26,237 nt of DNA from Burkholderiales bacterium (GTDB taxonomy: Bacteria > Pseudomonadota > Gammaproteobacteria > Burkholderiales > SG8-41). This document shows, one piece after another, positions 1 to 6,520 of the stretch. The stretch spans positions 1 through 26,237 of the forward strand of contig JAIESJ010000234.1 in NCBI GenBank assembly GCA_019746155.1, in the 5' to 3' direction. The position numbers were made by a program, and so were the translations under genes. The number at the start of each line of letters is the position of its first letter. Position 1 is the stretch's first letter. The notes beneath the pieces were generated by a model, which worked only from the letters and a program-made list of their open reading frames with translations, was not told the DNA's origin and did not search any database.

Positions 1-324
1 CGCGTGGGGATGAACCGTTCGTGTGTGTTGGGCTGCCATGATCTCCCACGTGTTCCCCACGCGCGTGGGGATGAACCGCTCGCCGTGAGAAGCAACTCAT
101 TCGGCAAGGTCGTGTTCCCCACGCGCGTGGGGATGAACCGCAGCGCATTAACGATGGCCACCATGCCCGTTTGGTGTTCCCCACGCGCGTGGGGATGAAC
201 CGTAGTCGGGCGTCCCATGTCGATACGATAGGCGGTGTTCCCCACGCGCGTGGGGATGAACCGTTATTTTCATTGTGCAGCATTCGAATCAATTAGTGTT
301 CCCCACGCGCGTGGGGATGAACCG
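1..324 (+). CRISPR. Type I-E-like CRISPR array (3' part; left end outside window)
   Basis: The array has five full 29-bp repeats at 50-78, 112-140, 174-202, 235-263 and 296-324, plus the last 17 bp of another at 1-17. Spacers lie at 18-49, 79-111, 141-173, 203-234 and 264-295 (32 or 33 bp). The repeat begins GTGTTCCCCACGCG and ends GGGGATGAACCG, with the palindrome CCCCACGCGCGTGGGG in the middle. This is the layout of type I-E repeats, and the ATGAACCG end indicates transcription on the plus strand, leader to the left. All visible repeats are identical, so no trailer-end decay is seen before 324. No cas gene, leader or trailer is in the window. The sequence after 324 is phage coding DNA and not a normal spacer. 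The subtype rests on the repeat alone. Confidence 0.97.
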
Positions 325-656
325 AGATCGGTGAGATGCGTGACGCGATATTGGTGCACAATCACCCGAACTCGACATCGCTCTCGCGCGCCGATCTGCA
401 GTTGGCGGGCAAGAGCGGACTGAAAGCGGTCGTGGCGGTCGGCCACGACGGCTCGCAGTACATCGCAAGCGCCATCGTGCGCGAGCGCCTCTTGCGCTAC
501 TATGATGTAGCGGATCGGCACGCCTATACCGCGATCCGCGGTCTGATCGCATCGGGTCACGCCTCGATCGCCGAGGCGAACCGCTGGCACCACCATGCGG
601 TCAATAAGGGCCTTGCTCGCGCCGGTATTATGGACTACCGGGCCGCAGCGCGGTAG
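325..656 (+). CDS. Mu-like phage protein with JAB/RadC-like domain, 5' truncated at a CRISPR repeat
   Basis: The frame is open from the repeat itself to a TAG at 654-656, about 110 codons. An HNHPNSTSLSRAD motif sits near the beginning. It resembles the JAMM signature of JAB/RadC-type domains (H-x-H, then S-x-x-D), with one residue fewer in the spacer than RadC. A possible ATG at 336 leaves no room for the upstream part of the domain, so the real start is probably lost. The helical C-terminal part (EANRWHHHAVNKGL) recalls C-terminal extensions of phage head-morphogenesis proteins. The neighbours (small ORF, then a gpG-like gene) support a Mu-like structural cassette. Seen: abrupt start at the repeat. 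Inferred: C-terminal fragment of a larger phage protein, possibly gpF-like. Metal binding or peptidase activity is unproven. Confidence 0.6.
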
Positions 657-736
657 ACGAGCCGGCATGGATAGACGAGGTGGCGGATCGCATCGCCGAG
701 GCGATCGTCGAGATCTGACGAACGCGGAGAAGCTGA

Positions 737-916
737 GTGTATACGCTGGTCGACCCTCCAGTCACACCTTACTCGAGCCTCGGAGAGCTGCGGGCCTGGG
801 TCGCCGAGTGCGAGGCGCAGGCGCGTGCGAATCCAGACGACGATGGATGGGCACAGGCGCTCGAGCAGGCGCGCACCTGGCTCGCGTTGGCTGAGGCGGA
901 GAATCGCGCCGAGTGA
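737..916 (+). CDS. Small phage protein, 59 aa, unknown function
   Basis: A GTG start at 737 is preceded by a good ribosome binding site (GGAGAAG, about 6 bases upstream). The frame runs to a TGA at 914-916. That stop overlaps the GTG start of the following gpG-like gene in a GTGA arrangement, typical of translational coupling. The protein is acidic, Ala- and Glu-rich and probably helical (motifs SLGELRAWVAECEAQAR and ALEQARTWLALAEAEN). No domain was recognised. Its place directly upstream of a gpG-like gene suggests a head-assembly accessory or merely a conserved spacer gene. A short open frame before it (653-718, ending IDEVADRIAEAIVEI) may belong to the preceding gene through a frameshift, but no start was found for it. 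Confidence 0.55.
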   Translation: MYTLVDPPVTPYSSLGELRAWVAECEAQARANPDDDGWAQALEQARTWLALAEAENRAE

Positions 917-1245
917 TCCGCATCGAGATCGACGACCGCGCCGTGCTCGGTGCCCTCTCTGAGCTCATGCGCCGCGTAGCAGACCCCACGCCCGCGCTAC
1001 GCGACATCGGCGAATACATGATCATAGCGACGCGACGGCGCTTCGGAGAGGGCCGCGCGCCAGACGGCACCCCGTGGGCACCGAACAGCTCGGTGACCGT
1101 CATGCGGTATCTCTCCCGATTCGGCGGCTCACTCCGCCGCCAGGGCGGCGGGATCACCAAGCGCGGCGCCGCCCGGGCCTCCGCAAAAAAGCCCCTCGTC
1201 GGCGAGACCCGCCCTCTACCGTGGTCCCCACGCGCGTGGGGATGA
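913..1245 (+). pseudogene. Mu gpG-like virion morphogenesis protein, 3' truncated by a CRISPR repeat
   Basis: The GTG start overlaps the preceding stop. The N-terminal part matches the Mu gpG / phage virion morphogenesis family: a DIGEYMI helix, then RRFGEGRAPDGTPWAPNS, equivalent to the F-x-x-x-x-DPxGxxWAPL stretch of intact relatives such as the gene at 2587. The sequence reaches KKPLVGETRPLP, where family members continue with a strand-rich half of 50-70 residues. Here it enters the repeat at about 1221 and stops in it (TGA 1243-1245), the last codons being repeat-derived. About 103 residues are phage sequence, compared with about 150-165 normally. The family's role is in capsid and tail-completion assembly. 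This copy should be non-functional if the junction is real. Confidence 0.75.
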
Positions 1246-1311
1246 ACCGGCGGGCGTTTCGGGCGTTTTTTTTCGGGCACTGGTGTTCCCCACGCGCGTG
1301 GGGATGAACCA
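1221..1311 (+). CRISPR. Isolated repeat-spacer-repeat unit between two phage fragments
   Basis: Two copies of the repeat found at 1-324 flank a 33-bp spacer (1250-1282) in the same orientation. The left copy (1221-1249) has one mismatch, G for T at position 4. The right copy (1283-1311) has A for G at the last position. Both mismatches lie on the outer side, where the repeats meet phage coding sequence, so the outermost bases may be phage-derived. The spacer contains a run of eight T and has no visible match elsewhere in the window. The unit could be a displaced piece of the array, an assembly join or a phage-borne mini-array. See findings. Confidence 0.93.
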
Positions 1312-2451
1312 GCCGTCGCCTTCTTCCGCGGCAAGGGCCTGCGGGCATCCTTCGCCTGGCAGGACATGCTGCACGAGGAGCACGACCGCGCCTTTACCGT
1401 GGCCAAGATGCTGGACCTCGACCTGCTCTCCGACGTGAAGACGGTCGTCGACCGCGCGATCGGCGAGGGCTGGACGGTACGCCGCTTCGTCGACGAGCTG
1501 CGGCCGGAGCTCGTGCGCCGTGGCTGGTGGGGCCGCGCCAAGATGACCGATCCGCAGACCGGCGAGACGCGCGAAGTGCAACTCGGCAGCGTGCGGCGGC
1601 TGCGGACGATCTACGACACCAACCTGCGCACGAGCTATGCCGCCGGCCACTGGGCGCGCATCCAGGACACCCTGGCTACAGCGCCCTATGTGATGTACAG
1701 CGCGGTGCTGGACGCGCGTACCCGCCCGCAGCATCGCGCCTGGAACGGAACGGTGCTGCGCGCCGACGACCCGTGGTGGAAGACGCACACGCCGCCCAAC
1801 GGCTGGAATTGCCGCTGCAGCGTGATCCAGCTGTCCGAGCGCGACCTCAAACGCCTCGGCAAGGACGGCCCCGACCAGGCGCCGCCGTCGCCTACACGCG
1901 AATGGACCAACCCGCGCACGGGCGAAGTGCTGCAGGTGCCGGTGGGCGTCGATCCGGGCTGGGGCTACGCGCCCGGCGCGAGCCGGCGCGCCGAGGCGCT
2001 GGCGCTCGCGCGCGACAAGCTCGAAGGCGCAGATCCTGCGCTTGCCGTCGGCGCGATCCGCTCGCTGATAAAAAGCGAAATGTTCCGCGCCTTCTATGAT
2101 CAGCCTGACGGCGTGTTCCCGGTTGCGCTCGCGTCCGAAACCGACGCGCAGCGCATCGGCGCGCAAACGCGCGTCGTGCAGCTCTCCGCGGACACGATGC
2201 GAAAACAGAAAGACCGGCACGGTGAACTCACGGTTGATGAGTACGCTTTCGTGCAGGACGCGATCGAGCGCGGGCGCTCGGTGCAGGACGCGGCGCTGTC
2301 GATCGTCTACGTGCTGGAGGAAGCGGGCTACGTGACGGTGATCAAGGCGACGGAGAGCGGTAAGGCGATTTTCCTGACGAGCTTCCGGCGCCTGAGTGCG
2401 GATGCGGCCAAGCGCAATGAGGAACTGCGGCGGCTGCTGGGGAAGGTCTAA
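1312..2451 (+). CDS. Mu gpF-like / SPP1 gp7-like head morphogenesis protein with C-terminal nuclease-like domain, 5' truncated
   Basis: The frame is open from the repeat end (AVAFFRGKGLRASFAWQDM) to a TAA at 2449-2451, 379 codons. Family members have more residues before this point, so the start is missing. An internal ATG at 1366 is not the true start. Residues about 90-170 carry the gp7/gpF signature: RTIYDTNLRTSYAAGHW, then LDARTRPQHRAWNG and finally PPNGWNCRC. These are minor capsid proteins acting in head assembly or DNA ejection. The last ~90 residues (HGELTVDEYAF, YVTVIKATESGKAIFLTSFR) form a separate domain resembling the phage Barnase-EndoU-ColicinE5-RelE (PBECR) nuclease-like domains of polyvalent phage proteins. 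The gpF call is strong. The nuclease-like call is from motif memory. Confidence 0.85.
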   Translation, partial: AVAFFRGKGLRASFAWQDMLHEEHDRAFTVAKMLDLDLLSDVKTVVDRAIGEGWTVRRFVDELRPELVRRGWWGRAKMTDPQTGETREVQLGSVRRLRTIYDTNLRTSYAAGHWARIQDTLATAPYVMYSAVLDARTRPQHRAWNGTVLRADDPWWKTHTPPNGWNCRCSVIQLSERDLKRLGKDGPDQAPPSPTREWTNPRTGEVLQVPVGVDPGWGYAPGASRRAEALALARDKLEGADPALAVGAIRSLIKSEMFRAFYDQPDGVFPVALASETDAQRIGAQTRVVQLSADTMRKQKDRHGELTVDEYAFVQDAIERGRSVQDAALSIVYVLEEAGYVTVIKATESGKAIFLTSFRRLSADAAKRNEELRRLLGKV

Positions 2452-2586
2452 AAAAAGAGTGGCGGGCGGCAGGGCCCCCCATCCCGCTTGCGCGGCAACC
2501 CTGCATGGCGCTCCGGTGTGTAACACCGTGCTACGGCCGGGGGAATTTCACCGTGTCACGCCCGCCTGCATATTGTGAGGTAGACC

Positions 2587-3084
2587 ATGACGAATATCAA
2601 GTACGAGCTCCACGACCAGGCGGTGCAGGCCGCATTCAACCGCCTGCTTGCCGCCGCCGAGCAACCCGATGCTGCGCTCAACGCCATCGGCCGCGTGCTC
2701 AAAACCCACATCCAGCTCGGGTTCCACACCGGCACCGATCCCTACGGCCAGAAATGGGCGCCGCTCAAAACCCGCAGCGGCCAGCCGCTGCGCGACAAAG
2801 GGCATCTGATGGGCAGCATCGACTACCAGGTCGAGGGCAATAGCGTCACGATCGGCACCAACATGTCCTATGCACCCACGCACCAGTTCGGCGCAACGAT
2901 TGAAGCAAAGAACGCCAAGGCACTCCGGTTCATCGTCGAAGGTAAGCCGGTGTTTATCGGCCGCGGACACAAGATCACCATCCCCCCGCGTACGATGTTC
3001 CCGCTGGACGGCCTGCCCGGCCCGTGGCGCGACGACATTGTCGAAACCGTCATTGACCTGCTCGCCGGCGAATGGAACCAATAG
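2587..3084 (+). CDS. Mu gpG-like virion morphogenesis protein, complete
   Basis: 165 residues, ATG start with TGAGG 5-9 bases upstream. The protein matches the phage virion morphogenesis (gpG/tail completion) family over its full length: an N-terminal helical part, then HTGTDPYGQKWAPLK, LMGSIDYQV, TIGTNMSYAPTHQFGA and a closing IPPRTMFPLDGLP. It follows the gpF-like gene by 135 bp, the order seen in Mu-like phages. That gap holds no convincing ORF; it is G/C-rich with no clear terminator. The protein is only distantly similar to the truncated gpG-like protein at 913, so the two come from different phages or lineages. The next expected Mu gene (protease/scaffold) is absent. Sequence beyond the stop soon becomes repeats. 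Confidence 0.88.
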   Translation: MTNIKYELHDQAVQAAFNRLLAAAEQPDAALNAIGRVLKTHIQLGFHTGTDPYGQKWAPLKTRSGQPLRDKGHLMGSIDYQVEGNSVTIGTNMSYAPTHQFGATIEAKNAKALRFIVEGKPVFIGRGHKITIPPRTMFPLDGLPGPWRDDIVETVIDLLAGEWNQ

Positions 3085-3105
3085 CCTCATTTTCCCAAAT
3101 CCGGG

Positions 3106-3333
3106 CCAAAGGGGTCGCGGGCCAAAGGGGTCGGGTCGCGCCAAAGGAGTCGGGTCGCGCCAAAGGGGTCGCCAAAGGGGTCGGGGTCGCCAAAGGGGTC
3201 GCGGGGTCGCCAAAGGGGTCGCGCCAAAGGGGTCGCGCGCCAAAGGGGTCGCGCGCGCCAAAGGGGTCGCGTCTTGTATTAGCGTACGGCGATTGAGCCT
3301 CGCCACTTTTTTGGGGTCGCGCCAAAGGGGTCG
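3106..3333. repeat. Nested cluster of 11 CCAAAGGGGTCG repeats
   Basis: Copies of CCAAAGGGGTCG begin at 3106, 3122, 3141, 3160, 3172, 3190, 3210, 3224, 3240, 3258 and 3322. The copy at 3141 has one A for G. They are separated by variable short GTCGCG-type filler, so the period is irregular (12-20 bp, then 64). Long open frames on both strands here are only translated repeats. The 3085-3440 interval holds no gene. The pattern fits an expanding non-coding element, perhaps derived from the end of a REP-like or transposon-related sequence. It marks the boundary between phage DNA and chromosomal genes. Confidence 0.9.
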
Positions 3334-3377
3334 CGTCTTGTATTAGCGTACGGCGATTGAGCCTCGCCACTTTTTTG
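3255..3377 (+). repeat. Duplicated 59-bp unit with terminator-like hairpin
   Basis: The same 59 bp occur at 3255-3313 and 3319-3377 as direct repeats 64 bp apart. Each unit starts with GCGCCAAAGGGGTCGCG, passes TTGTATTAGCGTACGG and ends with a small hairpin, GGCGA-TTGAGCC-TCGCC, followed by ACTTTTTTG. The 5-bp stem plus six T looks like a weak intrinsic terminator on the plus strand. Both copies appear identical, so the duplication is recent or maintained. The unit is the right edge of the CCAAAGGGGTCG cluster and probably its parent element. Confidence 0.85.
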
Positions 3378-3440
3378 TGGTTGCCCTGTCTTACAGTCTT
3401 TTTTTCAGGACAGGCTTGTCGGTTCAACGGTTTTTGAACT

Positions 3441-3794
3441 TTACTTTGCTGCGGTGACCATGATCTCGACGCGCGTGTCGGGTGTGCCGAGCCGCGATTC
3501 GACGCAGGCGCGCGCCGGTTTGTTGGCGGGGTCGACCCACGCTTTCCAGGCGGCATCCATCTGCTCTTTCTCGCCGATGTCGGCGAGCCAGATGGTCGTC
3601 GAGAGCAGGCGCGACTTGTCGCTGCCGGCCAACGCGAGAGAGGCGTCGATCTTCTTCAGGATTTCCTCGGTTTGCTCCTTGCACGACGCGGCACGGTTGT
3701 CGGCGGTGGTGCCGGCGACGAGAACCAGGCCGTTATACTCGACGACACGCGAATGCACGGGTCCCGATACATGCCGTCTGATGACATTGCCCAT
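3441..3794 (-). CDS. RidA (YjgF/UK114) family protein
   Basis: 117 residues from an ATG (complement of 3792-3794) with AGGGAG about 8 bases upstream. Upstream in-frame codons lack family similarity. RidA proteins are trimeric deaminases of reactive enamine/imine intermediates. Family features are the N-terminal strand pair (YNGLVLVAGTTA), the central helix (QTEEILKKIDASLALAG) and the end ARACVESRLGTPDTRVEIMV. Arg95 falls where the substrate-carboxylate-binding arginine of E. coli RidA (Arg105) lies, with the conserved Cys97 two residues on. The gene is transcribed toward the repeat cluster. A GTTCAA/TTGAAC stem lies at 3422-3439 just after the stop. It probably belongs to an Rid subfamily other than the housekeeping RidA. 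Confidence 0.88.
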   Translation of the reverse strand: MGNVIRRHVSGPVHSRVVEYNGLVLVAGTTADNRAASCKEQTEEILKKIDASLALAGSDKSRLLSTTIWLADIGEKEQMDAAWKAWVDPANKPARACVESRLGTPDTRVEIMVTAAK

Positions 3795-3907
3795 TTTGAG
3801 TCTCCCTGGGGAAATGATGCGGTTACGAAGGGTTCGATGCACCGGCCCCAGACTACATGCCGTCAGGCGACCACGCAATGCCGCCGATTGTCGCGGCGCT
3901 CCTGTTA

Positions 3908-4036
3908 TCATTTCGCCTTGCCCGGCTGAGTCGCTGGCACAGGGAGGTTGAGGGGCTCATGCAGAATATCGACGTACTGGTAGGCGAGGTCGGGCCGCGC
4001 GAGATCGAGGTCTGTCCGCTCGCGCCGGGTGCTTCC
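3908..4036 (-). pseudogene. C-terminal remnant of an unidentified gene
   Basis: On the minus strand about 42 codons end in TGA (complement of 3908-3910) and read as natural protein, for example DLAYQYVDILHEPLNLPVP. Third codon positions are very G/C-rich, as in neighbouring real genes. Above about 4036 the sequence turns A/T-rich and the same frame continues into the antisense of the CoA-transferase gene, so the rest of the gene is missing. No family was recognised. It lies upstream of, and in the same direction as, the RidA gene. The remainder of the 3795-4115 gap holds no gene. Confidence 0.35.
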
Positions 4037-4083
4037 GTTCGATAATAAGACCGCAGATGAACTCGAAAAAACAAGATTTTTTG

Positions 4084-4101
4084 TCACAGAGGTCACAGAG
4101 T
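4084..4101. repeat. GTCACAGAG tandem pair
   Basis: Two adjacent copies of GTCACAGAG precede the CoA-transferase gene, just after an A6/T6 inverted repeat (AAAAAACAAGATTTTTT). The same CACAGAG-type word makes up the arms of the inverted-repeat element at 11722-11791, so both are probably members of one dispersed intergenic repeat family. Confidence 0.6.
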
Positions 4102-4115
4102 TGGAGATTGAGAGA

Positions 4116-5303
4116 ATGAACATGTCCCTGCCGCTGGCCGGTGTCCGCGTCGTTGAATTCGTCCACGTGGTGATGGGTCCGACCTGCGGCCTGATTCTCG
4201 CCGATCTCGGCGCCGAAGTGATCAAGGTCGAACCGCTCGATGGCGACCACACGCGCAAGCTCGTTGCCTCGGGCGCGGGATTTTTCCCGACCTACAACCG
4301 CAACAAGAAAAGTTTCGCCGTCGATCTCAAGTCACAGCGGGGTCGGGAAGCGGTATTGAAGCTGATCGCCAGCGCCGACGTGATCACCGAAAACTTCCGG
4401 CCCGGCGCGATGGACAAGCTCGGCTTCGGCTATGAGGCCGTAAAAAAACTCAAGCCTGAAATCATCTACTGCTCGCTGAAAGGTTTCCTGCCCGGCCCCT
4501 ACGAGCACCGCACCGGGCTCGACGAGGTGGTGCAGATGATGGGCGGGCTTGCGTATATGACGGGCGGCCGTTACGGGCCGCTGCGGGCCGGCGCGTCGGT
4601 CAATGATGTCATGGGCGGCATGTTCGGCGCGATTGCGATTCTTGCCGCGCTCCACCAGCGCCGGAGCACCGGCAAAGGCCAGTACGTACAAAGCGCCCTG
4701 TTCGAGAACAACGCCTTCCTGATGGCGCAGCACATGATGGAGGGGCTCATGACCGGCAAGCCGGTGACGCCGATGCCCGACCGCGTACGCGCGTGGGCGC
4801 TCTATGACAACTTCAAGACCCGCGATGGCGAACTGGTGTTCGTGGGGGTGGTGACCGATACCCAGTGGAAGGTGTTCTGCGAGGCGTTCGGCCTGGCCGA
4901 CCTGCTCGCCGACCCGGCGCTCGCCACCAACCCGCAGCGGGTGGAAGCGCGGCCGCGTATCCTGCCCATCGTGAGCAAGATATTCTCTGGCATGACCAAA
5001 CAGGAATTGATGGACAAATGCGAGGCGCTTGGCCTGCCGTTCGCGCCGATCGCGAAGCCGGAAGACTTGTTCGAGGACCCGCACCTCAACGCCTCGGGCG
5101 GGCTTGCCCCGGTCACGCTGCTCAACGGCAAAAAGACCAAGGTGCCGATCCTGCCGATCGAGATGGACGGCATGCGCTTCGGTACGCGGCTCGATGTACC
5201 GCGCGTCGGGGAACATACGCGCGAGCTTCTGACGGGGTTGGGATGCAGTACTGAAACCATCAGGCAGTTGATCGCCGACAAAGTCGTGGTTGCGACGGAC
5301 TGA
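4116..5303 (+). CDS. Family III CoA-transferase (CaiB/BaiF/Frc type)
   Basis: 395 residues from the ATG at 4116, with GGAG and GAGA upstream; an ATG at 4122 is also possible. Earlier in-frame codons lie in A/T-rich repeat DNA and lack similarity. Family III enzymes move CoA between carboxylic acids through an aspartyl intermediate. The N-terminal LAGVRVVEFVHVVMGP with DLGAEVIKVEP is diagnostic. Other marks are the NRNKKSFAVDLK stretch and VITENFRPGAMDKLG. Asp136 in RTGLDEVVQMMGG aligns with the catalytic Asp169 of formyl-CoA transferase. Length is typical. The substrate cannot be told from sequence. The gene stands alone and converges with the small membrane gene 8 bp downstream. Confidence 0.93.
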   Translation: MNMSLPLAGVRVVEFVHVVMGPTCGLILADLGAEVIKVEPLDGDHTRKLVASGAGFFPTYNRNKKSFAVDLKSQRGREAVLKLIASADVITENFRPGAMDKLGFGYEAVKKLKPEIIYCSLKGFLPGPYEHRTGLDEVVQMMGGLAYMTGGRYGPLRAGASVNDVMGGMFGAIAILAALHQRRSTGKGQYVQSALFENNAFLMAQHMMEGLMTGKPVTPMPDRVRAWALYDNFKTRDGELVFVGVVTDTQWKVFCEAFGLADLLADPALATNPQRVEARPRILPIVSKIFSGMTKQELMDKCEALGLPFAPIAKPEDLFEDPHLNASGGLAPVTLLNGKKTKVPILPIEMDGMRFGTRLDVPRVGEHTRELLTGLGCSTETIRQLIADKVVVATD

Positions 5304-5311
5304 CTGACATT

Positions 5312-5629
5312 TCAGAGCGAGCCGGTGATGGCATAGCGGCCGATGAAATAGGCTCCGCCCGCCATCAGCGCATAAAGCAGGAAATCGGGAAGCCTGCTCG
5401 TCTTGCCATGGATGACTTTGTCGCGCCACCACAGCCTGAACATGATGATGGCGCCGATCGTTACCGGTATCGCGATCAGCGGATAGCGGGTTTCAAGGTC
5501 CCAGATCTTGCCGAGGACGGTTCCGAGCCAGCCGTTGTCGCGGAACAGGTTGTAGAATAGGCCCGCAATGCCGGCGAGCACCAGCACGACGACAACGAAC
5601 GATTCAAGAAACTCCACGACAGGTTTCAA
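5312..5629 (-). CDS. Small membrane protein, three predicted TM segments, unknown function
   Basis: 105 residues from a TTG start (complement of 5627-5629), chosen because GGGAG lies 6 bases upstream and the preceding in-frame codons look non-coding. Three hydrophobic stretches are visible: residues about 8-28 (FLESFVVVVLVLAGIAGLFY), 49-67 (YPLIAIPVTIGAIIMF) and 81-101 (PDFLLYALMAGGAYFIGRYA). A short charged loop, WWRDKVIHGKTSR, lies between the last two. No family was recognised. It is convergent with the CoA-transferase gene. A GTG start at residue 6 is possible but has no visible ribosome binding site. Confidence 0.65.
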   Translation of the reverse strand: MKPVVEFLESFVVVVLVLAGIAGLFYNLFRDNGWLGTVLGKIWDLETRYPLIAIPVTIGAIIMFRLWWRDKVIHGKTSRLPDFLLYALMAGGAYFIGRYAITGSL

Positions 5630-5847
5630 GACACGCTCCCGCGGTGACTGATGTAACCAACCGTATGAAATGGCGCGATTATTGTAGCAGCATGCGCATT
5701 GCCCGCCCCGCATTTCGCAAGCGCGGATAGTAGCCCAACCCTCGGGGCGACGCCATTGACGAGACGTAATGGCGGCGTTGCGAATGCGTTAAAATGCGAT
5801 TTTCACACCCTGCCTCATGCAGCCCCGCGGCTGCGGGCCAAACCGCC

Positions 5848-6519
5848 TTGAACATCCTGGCGCTCGACACTTCCACCGAATACTGCTCGGTCGCGTTATG
5901 GCGCGACGGCGACGTCGATGTTCGCGAAATACGCGCCGGCCAGCGCCACTCGGAGCTGCTGCTCGGCATGGTGGACAAATTGCTGGCGCGGCATGCATTG
6001 CGGGTCGGGGAGCTCGACGGTATCGCCTTCGGACAGGGCCCGGGATCGTTCACCGGGCTCAGAATCGCCTGCGGCGTCACGCAGGGGCTTGCATTCGCGG
6101 CCGGGTTGCCGGTGGTCGGTATCGGCACGCTGCTGGCGCTGGCGGAGGCGGCGCAGGCGGAGCGTGTCGTCTGCTGTCTGGATGCGCGCATGCAGGAGAT
6201 TTACCATGCGGCTTATGACAAATCGGGCGGCGAGTGGGAAGCGGTATGCGAACCGGGGCTGTGGGCGCCTGCCGAGTCGCCGCTGTTGCCGGCGGGATCC
6301 TGGCATGGCTGCGGCAGCGGCTTTGCAGCCTATCGCGAGGCGTTGATGCGGCGCTATGAGGGCCGCCTGAGCGGTGTGACGCCGGAGCTTTTTCCTCACG
6401 CGCGGGACATCGCGCGTCTGGCCGTGCCGCTGTTCGAACAGGGGAAAGGCATGGACGCGGCGCTCGCCGCCCCGCTTTATATCCGTGACAGGGTCGCATT
6501 GCGCAGCGACGAAAGATGA
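5848..6519 (+). CDS. tsaB: tRNA threonylcarbamoyladenosine biosynthesis protein TsaB
   Basis: 223 residues from a TTG at 5848, which yields the family's usual N-terminus NILALDTSTEYCSVAL. An upstream in-frame ATG (5794) would add 18 non-conserved residues. TsaB is the non-catalytic ASKHA-fold partner of TsaD in making t6A37 of ANN-decoding tRNAs in the cytoplasm. Diagnostic motifs are HSELLL (35-40) and GQGPGSFTGLRIA (62-74). E. coli TsaB is 231 aa. It is followed after 1 bp by rimI, a common pairing in proteobacteria. No strong Shine-Dalgarno is visible before the TTG, so the start keeps some doubt. Confidence 0.93.
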   Translation: MNILALDTSTEYCSVALWRDGDVDVREIRAGQRHSELLLGMVDKLLARHALRVGELDGIAFGQGPGSFTGLRIACGVTQGLAFAAGLPVVGIGTLLALAEAAQAERVVCCLDARMQEIYHAAYDKSGGEWEAVCEPGLWAPAESPLLPAGSWHGCGSGFAAYREALMRRYEGRLSGVTPELFPHARDIARLAVPLFEQGKGMDAALAAPLYIRDRVALRSDER

Positions 6520-6520
6520 C

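Noticed and set aside
2452..2586. Terminator or small gene between the gpF-like and gpG-like genes
   Set aside because: G/C-rich sequence but no stem followed by a T-run, and no ORF with a start signal.
325..3084. A complete or inducible Mu-like prophage
   Set aside because: Only head-morphogenesis genes are present, two of them cut at repeats. There is no transposase, repressor, tail or end sequence.
3106..3333. Possible second CRISPR array
   Set aside because: The 12-mer is too short, spacing is irregular, and the intervening sequence is itself repetitive and not unique.
3384..3414. CCTGTC/GACAGG inverted repeat with internal T7 as a terminator of the RidA gene
   Set aside because: The T-run is in the loop and not after the stem on the gene's strand; the hairpin is noted but not called a terminator.
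3050..3556. Open frames through the CCAAAGGGGTCG cluster giving Thr-Pro-Leu-Ala / Asp-Pro-Phe-Gly repeats
   Set aside because: They are translations of a non-coding tandem repeat, open on both strands and without start signals.
5312..5713. Longer form of the small membrane protein starting at 5713
   Set aside because: The extra N-terminal residues are Cys/Arg/Tyr-rich and unlike a protein start; TTG 5629 has a proper ribosome binding site.
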